Positions 1 through 6,562 of a stretch of DNA of 35,308 nucleotides are shown one piece after another (within the stretch, counting starts at the first letter, position 1; each line of letters opens with the position of its first letter). The position numbers and the translations under genes were made by a program. This DNA is from Microvirga sp. 3-52 (GTDB lineage Bacteria > Pseudomonadota > Alphaproteobacteria > Rhizobiales > Beijerinckiaceae). The DNA lies in assembly GCF_018383585.1 (NCBI RefSeq), contig NZ_JAHAMK010000039.1:1-35308 (forward strand). The letters are read 5' to 3'. The notes below the pieces were generated by a model, which did not search any database, was not told the DNA's origin, and saw only the letters and a list, made by a program, of their open reading frames with translations.

Positions 1-1
1 G

Positions 2-112
2 GACCTCGGTGTTGAGGTTCTCTACGCCAACATTGACCCGCGTGGTCCGGATCCGGTCAACCTGAAGAACGACGTTTGGGAAGGCCGCCTGCGCGTTCAG
101 CGCGACTTCTAA
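2..112 (+). CDS. Porin, C-terminal fragment (gene begins before the window)
   Basis: The open frame enters from the left edge and gives 36 residues before a TAA stop. It ends in ...GRLRVQRDF; a C-terminal phenylalanine after alternating hydrophobic and polar residues is the usual last beta-strand and assembly signal of outer-membrane barrels. Fragments such as DLGVEVLYANID and VWEGRLRVQRDF resemble the end of the alphaproteobacterial porin family (Porin_2). The role would be passive diffusion of small solutes through the outer membrane. Only the tail is visible, so the family call rests on the last strands, and another barrel protein is possible. A strong terminator follows 27 bp after the stop. 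Confidence 0.7.
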   Translation, partial: DLGVEVLYANIDPRGPDPVNLKNDVWEGRLRVQRDF

Positions 113-139
113 TCGGCTCATCCTGATTGGATCGGAAGA

Positions 140-169
140 CCCCGGTGGCAACGCCGGGGTTTTCTTTTT
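140..169 (+). terminator. Rho-independent terminator after the porin gene
   Basis: An 8-bp stem (140-147 with 152-159, one G-U pair) is closed by a GCAA tetraloop and followed directly by a T-rich run at 160-169. It ends porin transcription and separates it from the accessory region. Confidence 0.85.
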
Positions 170-201
170 ACTATTATGAACCCGCGCTTGAAGGGCGCTA
201 A

Positions 202-720
202 ATGGCAGAGACAATCTTTGCTCGGATGATCTCTGAGAGGCGCAAGGACATGAACCTCTCTCTACGGGAGCTTGCGCGAGTAACAGGCATCGCTGCTTCA
301 ACAATCTCTCGTATCGAGAATGGACGCCTATCGCCCACGTTGGACATAGTGGCGAAGCTGACATCGGCACTCAACCTGGAACCCTCGGCTGCTAACCTGG
401 ATTCAAGCAGCGCGCTTACAACTCCGGAACCAGTCGCACCAAGTGAGGAGCCAAGACAAGACGGGCCTACGCAGGTTGTTGTCCACAAAACCCTCGGAAG
501 TACTATTCTGCAAAAGGGAATTCGCCGCGATCTAAGTCGCATCGCTGCACGAAATGGCTATGAAATAGCCATCCTCGTAAAAGGAACCTGTGAACTCCGC
601 ACGAACGCCGGATTTAGTCAAACGTTGAGGCCTGGAGCGACAATCAATTGCAAGCTCATTGCCAAGCAAACGTACTTTGCTACAGCGGAGGAAGAAGCAG
701 AACTGCTTTGGATCGGCTGA
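202..720 (+). CDS. XRE-family transcriptional regulator with small C-terminal domain
   Basis: This 172-residue protein has an N-terminal helix-turn-helix of the HTH_3/XRE type at about residues 8-60. The typical pattern is visible: LSLRELARVTGIAASTISRI, then ENGRLSPTLDIVAKL. A proline/serine-rich linker (about 66-92) leads to a beta-rich C-terminal part (about 95-172) that looks like a short cupin-like sensor fold, though I cannot identify a ligand. It should act as a cytoplasmic DNA-binding regulator. It stands alone, with no obvious target operon beside it and about 280 bp without a convincing gene downstream. The ATG is preceded only by a weak purine stretch (gaaggg). The family call is sure; the regulated process is unknown. 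Confidence 0.85.
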   Translation: MAETIFARMISERRKDMNLSLRELARVTGIAASTISRIENGRLSPTLDIVAKLTSALNLEPSAANLDSSSALTTPEPVAPSEEPRQDGPTQVVVHKTLGSTILQKGIRRDLSRIAARNGYEIAILVKGTCELRTNAGFSQTLRPGATINCKLIAKQTYFATAEEEAELLWIG

Positions 721-978
721 AAACGGGGTATCAACGCGCAGGTTTGAGGATCCACCGGAAAACACCTCAAGCAGATTTTCGTAACTCAACCACTGACACC
801 CGTCGCTTCGGCCTTTCCCCGGTATCTAATGGTTTCATTCGCGCAATATAGTCAGACTGGCTTGCCCTGCGGCATTGCGGCCTGAATCCAGGCCAGCCCT
901 CTGGTCGTATACTCGCAAGCAGTAGCCCCATAACCGCACCGGTCCCGCTCCACTGCCGTGCCCGAGGTGAAAAGCTTG
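721..978 (+). other. Intergenic stretch without a convincing gene
   Basis: Between the XRE regulator and the micro-ORF before the DUF5681 gene I see only short open frames on either strand, without ribosome sites or recognisable sequence. It may hold the promoter of the DUF5681 chain, but I could not identify clear -35/-10 boxes. Confidence 0.4.
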
Positions 979-1001
979 ATGACGATAAAAGGAGCGTGAC
1001 G

Positions 1002-1058
1002 ATGGAATTGACCTTTGAACAAGAACTGGCTCAGGCGACGGAAACGGGGCATTCATGA
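1002..1058 (+). CDS. 18-residue leader ORF coupled to the DUF5681 gene
   Basis: This tiny frame encodes MELTFEQELAQATETGHS and is shorter than usual gene-calling limits. It has one of the best Shine-Dalgarno sequences in the area (AAGGAG at 988-993, 8 nt before the ATG). Its TGA overlaps the ATG of the next gene in the form ATGA (1055-1058). The downstream DUF5681 start has no good ribosome site of its own, so translation of the leader probably feeds it by termination-reinitiation. Family and function are unknown. A still smaller frame at 979-999 precedes it and is probably meaningless. Confidence 0.5.
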   Translation: MELTFEQELAQATETGHS

Positions 1059-1501
1059 CAGAGCACGCTCCCGTTACGCGTAAGAACGCGGAGACTACGC
1101 GGGGCAAGCCCTTCGAGCCTGGCAACTCCGGACGCCCGAAAGGATCGCGCAACAAGGCAACTTTGGCGCTGGAGGCTCTCCTGGACGGCGAGGCTGAAGC
1201 CCTGACCCGCAAGGCCATCGAGATGGCGCTGGACGGCGACACGACGGCCATGCGGCTCGTGATGGACCGGATCATGCCGCCCAGGAAGGACCGGCCCGTG
1301 CTGTTCACCCTGCCGAAGCTGGAGACGCCTGCCGATGCGGTGAAAGCCGCCGCCGCTCTCGTCGAGGCCGTTGCCTCCGGCGACCTAACGCCTTCTGAGG
1401 CAGATGACCTGTCCCGGCTCGTCGACCGGTATGTCCGAGCCGTTGAAACCACTGACGTTCTGGAGCGGCTGGAAAGCCTCGAAGCGGAAAGACTAAAATG
1501 A
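1055..1501 (+). CDS. DUF5681 domain-containing protein
   Basis: This 148-residue protein carries the DUF5681 signature at about residues 17-36 (GKPFEPGNSGRPKGSRNKAT), a basic, glycine-rich motif found in many proteobacterial and phage-associated proteins. It is followed by a helical region with ALDGDTTAMRLVMDRIMPPRKDRP (residues 57-80), also typical of the family. An acidic, helical C terminus (about 90-148) completes it. DUF5681 genes are often seen near phage packaging or mobile-element genes; the biochemical role is unknown. The gene overlaps its upstream leader (ATGA) and its downstream partner (ATGA at 1498-1501), which implies translational coupling. No terminase or other phage gene is present here, so this looks like a small remnant or a stand-alone cassette. 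Confidence 0.8.
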   Translation: MTEHAPVTRKNAETTRGKPFEPGNSGRPKGSRNKATLALEALLDGEAEALTRKAIEMALDGDTTAMRLVMDRIMPPRKDRPVLFTLPKLETPADAVKAAAALVEAVASGDLTPSEADDLSRLVDRYVRAVETTDVLERLESLEAERLK

Positions 1502-1749
1502 GCAGAACCCTGAAACCCCGTACCCGTCGCCTGGAGCAGACATCGGCTTCCAGTCAGGAAGTTCGTTGTTGGCCCATCATCCGAGCAGCTGACAGAGCCG
1601 ATGCCGACCGGCAGATGGCGGCCCTGGAAGCATCGGGTGCTCTGGATGGCCGGGGGGATAATCCCTTCCCAATCGTTCGGGTCATCGCCCCGATCGTGAA
1701 GGTGAATGCCGCTGGGGTTCTGGAAGACGATAGTGCCAAGTCGTCATGA
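1498..1749 (+). CDS. Hypothetical protein coupled to DUF5681
   Basis: The product is 83 residues, beginning MSRTLKPRTRRLEQ. The N terminus is basic; the middle contains WPIIRAADRADADRQMAALEASG, which looks like a short helical segment, followed by a beta-like stretch PFPIVRVIAPIV. No domain is recognised. The start codon overlaps the DUF5681 stop (ATGA), and its own stop overlaps another ATG in the same way, so it is very probably translated as part of the same chain. A conserved partner of DUF5681 proteins is plausible, but I cannot name a function. Confidence 0.6.
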   Translation: MSRTLKPRTRRLEQTSASSQEVRCWPIIRAADRADADRQMAALEASGALDGRGDNPFPIVRVIAPIVKVNAAGVLEDDSAKSS

Positions 1750-1805
1750 GCGACATGGATATTGCCGACAGCAGGGCACGGCAGAAGAAGAGAAGCGGGC
1801 GCTGA
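1746..1805 (+). CDS. 19-residue micro-ORF or truncated gene start
   Basis: The frame starts in an ATGA overlap with the preceding gene and encodes MSDMDIADSRARQKKRSGR before a TGA. It may be a real micro-ORF, or the surviving N terminus of a longer gene cut off by decay: the same frame stays open past the TGA for about another 48 codons. A terminator-like hairpin follows at 1852. Confidence 0.3.
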   Translation: MSDMDIADSRARQKKRSGR

Positions 1806-1851
1806 TCATTGTGTGCGCCGCAACTGGCAAAGGTAACCTGTTCGAATGAGA

Positions 1852-1900
1852 AAGGCCTCCTCACCCGCCATTGTCTGATGATGAGGAAGCCTTCTTCTCC
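1852..1900 (+). terminator. Terminator-like hairpin ending the DUF5681 chain
   Basis: A 12-bp stem with one mismatch (1852-1863 pairing with 1882-1893) and an 18-nt loop is followed by a pyrimidine-rich tail, CTTCTTCTCC. It is weaker than a classic terminator, but is well placed 47 bp after the last coupled frame. Confidence 0.5.
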
Positions 1901-1979
1901 CGAAGACTCTATTGCGGAAGCAGACTTTGACGAGGCAACAATCAGCCTATGAGGCCGTTTCAGCTTGGCCCAACAGAAA

Positions 1980-2008
1980 CCCTTCGCGCCTGTTCACGAC
2001 GCGAAGGG
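1980..2008 (-). terminator. Perfect 9-bp hairpin, possible minus-strand terminator
   Basis: CCCTTCGCG (1980-1988) pairs perfectly with CGCGAAGGG (2000-2008) around an 11-nt loop. Read on the minus strand it is followed by GTTTCTGTT, a moderate T-rich tail, and it lies about 84 nt beyond the stop of the small minus-strand frame at 2092-2277. The stem is certain; the terminator role is inferred. Confidence 0.4.
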
Positions 2009-2091
2009 CTACGCAACTGAGGGCCCACGCCCCAACCAACCGACCCTCGATCATATAATCTCAGGGCTATGATAGAGTTCCTAAAGCCAGG

Positions 2092-2277
2092 TCAAACAAA
2101 ACCGGCTTGTGGCTTGGCCGCAAAATAATGAGTGTTCGACTTAGCTGTGGCTATGAGTGCGTGCCAATCCCAGTCGTCCTCATCCAAGCCTACGGCGATG
2201 AAATAGACGGCGGCGTAGGTGATGAGCAGTATTGTTGGCATGCCGAAGAAAGCGAGAGCTAATGGCGCTATTGGCAC
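2092..2277 (-). CDS. Putative small membrane protein
   Basis: This 61-residue frame has one long hydrophobic segment at about residues 5-29 (ALAFFGMPTILLITYAAVYF and following), then an acidic stretch GLDEDDWDW and a polar tail. That layout fits a single-span inner-membrane microprotein. The ribosome site is weak and no family is recognised. AT content is somewhat higher than in the core genes. It may be real, but the call rests mainly on the membrane segment, and a chance frame cannot be excluded. Confidence 0.4.
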   Translation of the reverse strand: MPIAPLALAFFGMPTILLITYAAVYFIAVGLDEDDWDWHALIATAKSNTHYFAAKPQAGFV

Positions 2278-2444
2278 AGCGTTCGTGGATTGAGTGAATA
2301 GCTGAAACCACCATGGCAGGTTCGGGTATTTATAGGCTGCTCGGAACTACTTCATCGTCCAATCGGCATGCTCGGGTTCGCAGAACTGCCTATGCCTCGC
2401 AGTTCCTCGACCCAGTTAGGCGGGCTTAACGCACGAAAGCACGG

Positions 2445-2615
2445 ATGAACGCGGATCTTCTCAGGGAGGATTCGGATGAGTGGAATCTATCGCCCAAGCC
2501 AAAAGGCACGCGCTGGGCGACGGACGAGCGGTGGATAGCCAAGTACGATGCTGCTGAGGAGATGCTGGATGCGCAACTCGTCATGGCAGCGGCGCGGCTG
2601 ATGAAGCGGCTGTAG
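2445..2615 (+). CDS. Small conserved-looking hypothetical protein (56 aa)
   Basis: The frame encodes 56 residues and is too short for most callers. The composition is convincingly protein-like: KGTRWATDERWIAKYDAAEE followed by an amphipathic helix MLDAQLVMAAARLMKRL at the C terminus. Short tryptophan-rich, helical proteins of this kind occur in rhizobial genomes, but I cannot assign a family with certainty. The ribosome site (gaaag) is poor. A related piece, LMKRL with matching DNA, recurs near 3119-3137. Function unknown. Confidence 0.55.
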   Translation: MNADLLREDSDEWNLSPKPKGTRWATDERWIAKYDAAEEMLDAQLVMAAARLMKRL

Positions 2616-2751
2616 CGCATCAGATTTTGATCCGTAAAGCCTAGCCGGTGCTGCATGGATCAGCTCTGAGCGTGATCTCGGCTACAGAAAGCCGGAGAGA
2701 TCCCAAGATAGAAAGGAGCAGTCATTCGGATTTGTTCACGGAGCCTGCGCG

Positions 2752-2931
2752 ATGAATACCTGCATTTACTGCTGGTCCCGCTACATGAGAGCCATGACGT
2801 TCGCGGGGCGGCATCCCGACCCGTTGGCGCGCAGAGCCCTGATCCAGGACGCCTTTGAATGGCTGGACCGCTACTTCGATGCTGAGGATACTGAACTCGC
2901 CCGGCGCGAACATATGCCGGTATGGCGATGA
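2752..2931 (+). CDS. Small hypothetical protein with CxxC motif (59 aa)
   Basis: The frame encodes 59 residues starting MNTCIYCWSRYMRAM. The C4-x-x-C7 pair near the N terminus could bind metal or be redox active. The rest is an acidic helix, ALIQDAFEWLDRYFDAEDTE. GGAG at 2740-2743 lies 8 nt before the ATG, a good ribosome site. The stop overlaps the next ATG as ATGA. It is probably a real small gene; function unknown. Confidence 0.5.
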   Translation: MNTCIYCWSRYMRAMTFAGRHPDPLARRALIQDAFEWLDRYFDAEDTELARREHMPVWR

Positions 2932-3008
2932 AACGGAGCATCTTACAGGCGTGGAAGGGCCAGGTATTTCGTACGCCTGGACCCTACACGCAGACTGCAC
3001 TCAGTTGA
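2928..3008 (+). CDS. 26-residue ORF overlapping the CxxC gene
   Basis: This frame starts within the ATGA at the end of the preceding small gene and encodes MKRSILQAWKGQVFRTPGPY plus six more residues. Only the coupled start supports it. It may be a micro-ORF or a chance frame. Confidence 0.2.
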   Translation: MKRSILQAWKGQVFRTPGPYTQTALS

Positions 3009-3284
3009 CTGCATGCATCAGCGCAGGACAAACAAACCATCGGATGGCTATGGCGCAGGTCTACCCCGGCAGGTGGAAGGCGTTGCAGAGGCCGTCGAGG
3101 TCGAAACTGTAGCGGCGTGGCTGATGAAGCGGCTGCAGCTAGGAATTGCCGACCAGGCATTCGTTGCGGCGGAGATTCCTGGCTGTTCTGACTACCTATG
3201 TTGCCCCATTCTGCCGTTGAGCCTCGTGAGTTACTCTCCTAGACTCGGTTCCAAAATAACCTTAAATGACAGCGGGGGCTCGCA
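3009..3284 (+). other. Gene-poor stretch, possibly decayed coding DNA
   Basis: A frame from 3013 encodes EVETVAAWLMKRLQLGIADQ, which echoes the LMKRL end of the small gene at 2445-2615, but it has no good start and its C-terminal half reads like non-coding sequence. The best reading is a degenerate copy of that small gene or spacer DNA. Confidence 0.3.
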
Positions 3285-4193
3285 TTGTGCAATCCACACC
3301 ACGCCAGTGTCTGCCTAGTGTTTGGACTTCTGTTCCTCCCTGCTTCTGCTTTAGCACAGGTGCCTTCAGCCGATTTTCCGGATATTCCACTGCCTCCCGT
3401 CATTGAGGGCCTCTTCGGGATGCCTCAAGCCCATACACCCGGGCGGAAAGCTCATCTTGAGACAATCAGGCGTGAAGCCGAGCAGGTGGGGCTTCCTCCT
3501 GATGTCGCGGATGCGGTAGTGCAGGTCGAGAGTGCTTATGATCCTGGTGCTGTTGGAGGGGTTGGTGAGGTCGGCCTCATGCAGATCCGTCCGACAACGG
3601 CGGCCATGCTGGGCTACAGAGGCACGTTGGCCGGTTTGTTTGAGCCCGAAACGAACATCCGCTATGGCGTCGCCTATCTTGGGCGCGCGTGGCAGCTTGC
3701 TGACGGTGATCTGTGCCGCGCGCTCATGAAGTACCGGGCAGGACACGGAGAGGAGCGCATGACACCACTCTCGGTGGAGTATTGCCGACGCGTTCGGGTC
3801 CACTTGGCAGCTATCGGATCCCGTATTGGTGCCGGGGGTAACGCACTCAGCATTTCGACTTCGGCCTCATCGAATGCACCCAAGACTGCCCCCAGCGCCG
3901 CTGCCGATACGGCAGTCACCCCCCCACAGCTTGGCTCATTCCACCGGATAAAAAGCGCGGCGGTCAGTATCAAGGTTCTGCCCCCGCAGCGACCTATGAA
4001 AGGATTAAGGGTCGCTGTGGTAGGCGCGTTGACAAAGCCTTCTGCCGAAACACGCTCCATCGCTCTCGCGCAGGAGAAGGAAAAGAGGCGAAAGGCAAAA
4101 ATCCGTCAGATGTGGGCTGCCCACGACGCCCGCATGCAATCCATTTCCGCGAAGTTGAGGCCGGAGAGCCTCCGGATTTCTACCGGCATCTGA
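3285..4193 (+). CDS. Secreted lytic transglycosylase (SLT domain)
   Basis: The protein cleaves the MurNAc-GlcNAc bond of peptidoglycan in the periplasm. With a TTG start it has 302 residues. A hydrophobic stretch at about 10-24 ending ASALAQ is a signal peptide. The SLT domain follows at about 55-180: catalytic glutamate in VESAYDP (E82), GLMQIRP at 97-103, NIRYGVAYL at 124-132, and ALMKYRAG. The C terminus (about 190-302) is Ala/Ser/Pro-rich and then basic, without a recognised domain. The TTG is favoured by GGGGG at 3274-3278; an in-frame GTG at 3318 would still keep the signal peptide. VirB1-like enzymes belong to this class, but no secretion genes are present nearby. It sits alone in the accessory region. 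Confidence 0.85.
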   Translation: MCNPHHASVCLVFGLLFLPASALAQVPSADFPDIPLPPVIEGLFGMPQAHTPGRKAHLETIRREAEQVGLPPDVADAVVQVESAYDPGAVGGVGEVGLMQIRPTTAAMLGYRGTLAGLFEPETNIRYGVAYLGRAWQLADGDLCRALMKYRAGHGEERMTPLSVEYCRRVRVHLAAIGSRIGAGGNALSISTSASSNAPKTAPSAAADTAVTPPQLGSFHRIKSAAVSIKVLPPQRPMKGLRVAVVGALTKPSAETRSIALAQEKEKRRKAKIRQMWAAHDARMQSISAKLRPESLRISTGI

Positions 4194-4316
4194 ACATTGC
4201 TGTTGTCAGCAGCGGCGCGGTTAACGGAGCGGCTCTGGCCGAGAGATTTCGAGGCGGCGGTCTTATACGCAGTCAGGCAATCACAATGCCAGGTTGATGG
4301 TTCATGGCTAACATTG

Positions 4317-4517
4317 TTAGTCAGGAACTAAATGGCTTCGATACGTCTCAACCTCACGCTCGCCTTCATCACTGCGTAGCCATGCTTCTGCGATCCCACG
4401 GGAAGGAAACCCTTTGGCGCGTATCTTAGGCGTCAGCTTCCCACGGATAGGGATGACGACCCGCCACTGTCTCTTAATTTGGAGCACGTAGGCCGGTGGG
4501 TGGTCCTGCCTCGTCAA
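4317..4517 (-). CDS. Small hypothetical protein (66 aa, TTG start)
   Basis: The product contains YVLQIKRQWRVVIPIRGKLT followed by AKGFPSRGIAEAWLRSDEGE, a beta-hairpin-plus-helix pattern like small phage- or plasmid-type proteins of rhizobia. The start is TTG, supported by GGAGGT five bases upstream on the minus strand, a strong ribosome site. It is flanked by non-coding DNA on both sides. No function can be given; the ribosome site and composition make it more likely real than chance. Confidence 0.55.
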   Translation of the reverse strand: MTRQDHPPAYVLQIKRQWRVVIPIRGKLTPKIRAKGFPSRGIAEAWLRSDEGEREVETYRSHLVPD

Positions 4518-4701
4518 AATGGACCTCCGAGTTCAGTCGGTAAGTCAGAGTATTCTGGATGGTGTTTTTAAGAAGTTAAGGCGGTGCGGTGAGGCTGACT
4601 AGCCAAGAGATTTCGATTCAGAAACCAGGAGGCGTATTGCGTTTCTCCTTCTGGCAGACGACCCTAGTGGGTCTCCAGTCGTCTTACAGGGAGGACGTCC
4701 G

Positions 4702-5061
4702 GTGCCCTGTGTCACTCGTCCACAAGCTCTGCTTCTTGGTGCTGTCGGACTTGTTGCACCAATCACTACGAGTCATGCTGGTCCATGCACCATCCAGATT
4801 GAGGCCGTCCAGGCCCAGGTGGACGCTAGGGCGGCGGCTATAGCGGGTGCTGGCCCGGTCGCGCGCGAAAGCACAGCGGCGCTGCTCCATCGAGAGCCCA
4901 CTCCTGGCTCAATCGCGCGTGCAGAGGAGAGCCTTGGCGAGGGAGCCTCTATTACAAAAGCACTGTCGGCACTGGAGCGAGCGCGGGAGGCTGACCGAGG
5001 CGGCAACGAGGGGATCTGTGAACAGGCCCTTGCAGAGGCACGTCGCTCGATCGGTCCCTAG
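4702..5061 (+). CDS. Small secreted hypothetical protein
   Basis: The 119-residue product starts at GTG, preceded by AGGGAGGA (about 4688-4695). Residues 1-26 form a signal peptide ending TSHA, and the mature part begins GPCTIQIE. Two cysteines (about C29 and C106) could form a disulfide that joins the ends of a helical domain. The mature sequence, with QVDARAAAIAGAGPVARES, LLHREPTPGSIARAEE and ALSALERAREADRGG, resembles a family of small periplasmic proteins that I have seen in Bradyrhizobium-type genomes. Function is unknown; helical periplasmic location is inferred. Confidence 0.7.
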   Translation: MPCVTRPQALLLGAVGLVAPITTSHAGPCTIQIEAVQAQVDARAAAIAGAGPVARESTAALLHREPTPGSIARAEESLGEGASITKALSALERAREADRGGNEGICEQALAEARRSIGP

Positions 5062-5210
5062 TTCCAGCCGAGCTCATAGGGCGGGCCAGACCGGCAGATA
5101 AGCCCCGATTGGTGGTTCTGTTAGGGATGCGTTTACCTTTCAGGCGCAGCCTCTTCGTGTGCCGTATGGCACGGTCGTTCTCCCTGGATGGCTGCACAGG
5201 CGGCCCACCT

Positions 5211-5241
5211 AGAGCGCCAGTCGAATGGGCGCTCTTTCTTT
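5211..5241 (+). terminator. Rho-independent terminator
   Basis: AGAGCGCC (5211-5218) pairs perfectly with GGCGCTCT (5228-5235), followed by TTCTTT. The nearest upstream gene stops 150 bp earlier. The terminator therefore ends either that gene's long 3' UTR or an unrecognised short transcript at about 5070-5240. Confidence 0.75.
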
Positions 5242-5726
5242 GCGGGCTCTAGCGACAGAAGACGGTATTCCAGAGCGGGCCGGAGAGTGGTCAACCCTCG
5301 CAGCGGGGCCGGACGAGCGGCTGAGCCCGGCTGACCAGCCAGCGCGGGCGCATGCTAACAACCCAGTAGCGAGCCGAGGCTTTGGCACTGAATAGGTCCA
5401 TATCGCACTCGTTGGGCTTATGAGCGCGCGACCGGTCGTAGTGGAAGAGGTCGTCCTCGGCACGATGGCGGGCCGTTCCTCTATCGGTGGTGTTCTGCAG
5501 GCTCATGAGCGTGCCCCTGATCTTTGGGTCAAGACAACGGTAGAGCTTCTGCAGAGTTCCTCAGCAGTGACGACGGAAGCAAGTTCAGGAGGGCGTTCGC
5601 TCGCAATGGCGGCAGCGATACGAATCGTGGCAATTTTCGCTCCCGTGCCGACAGGGTGCCGAAACAGGCCTATGGAAACAGAAAAGGCTCCAGCAGGTAG
5701 AGCCATTTTCTTCAGCAATATCAATG
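5242..5726. other. Gene-poor stretch bordering the tRNA-Leu 3' end
   Basis: Open frames here are short or run into the tRNA gene (their ends are translated tRNA sequence), and none has a recognisable product. A 9-nt match to the tRNA-end sequence (gtgcccctg) occurs at 5511-5519, too short to call an attachment repeat. I see no integrase. Confidence 0.4.
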
Positions 5727-5811
5727 TGGTGCCCCTGGCCGGGATCGAACCAGCACTCCTTGCGGAACTCGATTTTGAGTCGAGCGCGTCTACCAATTCC
5801 GCCACAGGGGC
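5727..5811 (-). tRNA. tRNA-Leu (anticodon CAA)
   Basis: On the minus strand the gene begins GCCCCTGTGGCGGAATTGG and ends in a 7-bp acceptor stem (GCCCCTG with CAGGGGC), discriminator A and an encoded CCA. The anticodon arm CTCGA-CTCAAAA-TCGAG gives anticodon CAA, which reads UUG. A long variable arm (class II, leucine type) and a T arm with GGTTCGATCCC are visible. The 85-nt length is normal for tRNA-Leu. Its 3' end points toward the accessory region at 0.2-5.7 kb, the usual side for integration into tRNA genes. Confidence 0.97.
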
Positions 5812-5967
5812 AAGGACCCGCGAACTACCATGGGCGGCAAAGGTTGGTCAATGCGAGAGATGTGAAGGGAAGCCGCAAGCCTGACCTCTCGCGTTTCCGG
5901 GCGCCTTGTGCTCAAAGGGGCGGGGGCGCGAAGGCCCCGATCCCGGATCTGAACCTGTCGGAACCCC

Positions 5968-6549
5968 ATGCTTAGACGCCTCTACGACTGGACTCTCTCC
6001 CTTGCGGCCCGACCCTCGGCCCCTTATGCGCTGGCTCTGGTCTCCTTCTCCGAAAGCTCGTTCTTTCCGGTTCCGCCGGACGTTATGCTCGTGCCGATGA
6101 TGCTGGCGCGGCCCGACAAGGCTTGGTCCTATGCCCTGATCTGCACCATCGCTTCCGTGCTGGGCGGCATCCTGGGATACTTCATCGGATTGGGGCTCTA
6201 CGATTCCATCGGAGCCTGGCTGTTCCAGCTCTACGGCCTAGCCGAGGGAGCCGAGACGTTTCGGCACGCCTATGCCGAGTACGGCCACTGGGTGATCCTG
6301 CTCAAGGGCCTGACCCCGATTCCCTACAAGCTCGTGACCATCACCTCGGGCTTTGCGGGCTACCATCTGGGCTGGTTCATCGTGCTTTCGATCCTGACCC
6401 GCGGCGCCCGTTTCTTCATCGTCGCTCTGCTGATGAGCAAGTTCGGTCCGCGGATCAAATCGATCATCGACAACAATTTCAATCTGGTGGCGGCTCTGGC
6501 CATCGCGGCCTTCATTGGCGGCTTCGTCGCCTTCCGCTATCTCTTCTAG
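5968..6549 (+). CDS. YqaA-family DedA-like membrane protein
   Basis: This 193-residue inner-membrane protein is of the SNARE-associated/DedA superfamily, YqaA branch. The family pattern is visible: FSESSFFPVPPDVMLVPMML near the N terminus, the glycine-rich helix ASVLGGILGYFIG, then KGLTPIPYKLVTITSGFAG, and a C-terminal span VAALAIAAFIGGFVAFRYLF. Members are linked to membrane lipid homeostasis; the precise substrate of YqaA proteins is not established. It is followed after 13 bp by dsbB, so the two are probably cotranscribed. The ribosome site is weak (cggaac). Confidence 0.88.
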   Translation: MLRRLYDWTLSLAARPSAPYALALVSFSESSFFPVPPDVMLVPMMLARPDKAWSYALICTIASVLGGILGYFIGLGLYDSIGAWLFQLYGLAEGAETFRHAYAEYGHWVILLKGLTPIPYKLVTITSGFAGYHLGWFIVLSILTRGARFFIVALLMSKFGPRIKSIIDNNFNLVAALAIAAFIGGFVAFRYLF

Positions 6550-6562
6550 AAGAGAGGGATCG

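Noticed and set aside
5511..5519. 9-nt match to the tRNA-Leu 3' region as a possible attachment repeat
   Set aside because: It is too short, lies only about 200 bp from the tRNA, and there is no integrase; chance is sufficient.
5503..5805. A 100-residue minus-strand frame beginning MAELVDALDSKSSSARSAGS
   Set aside because: This is the well-known false protein obtained by translating a tRNA-Leu gene; the tRNA lies at 5727-5811. The plus-strand frame 5420-5884 fails for the same reason.
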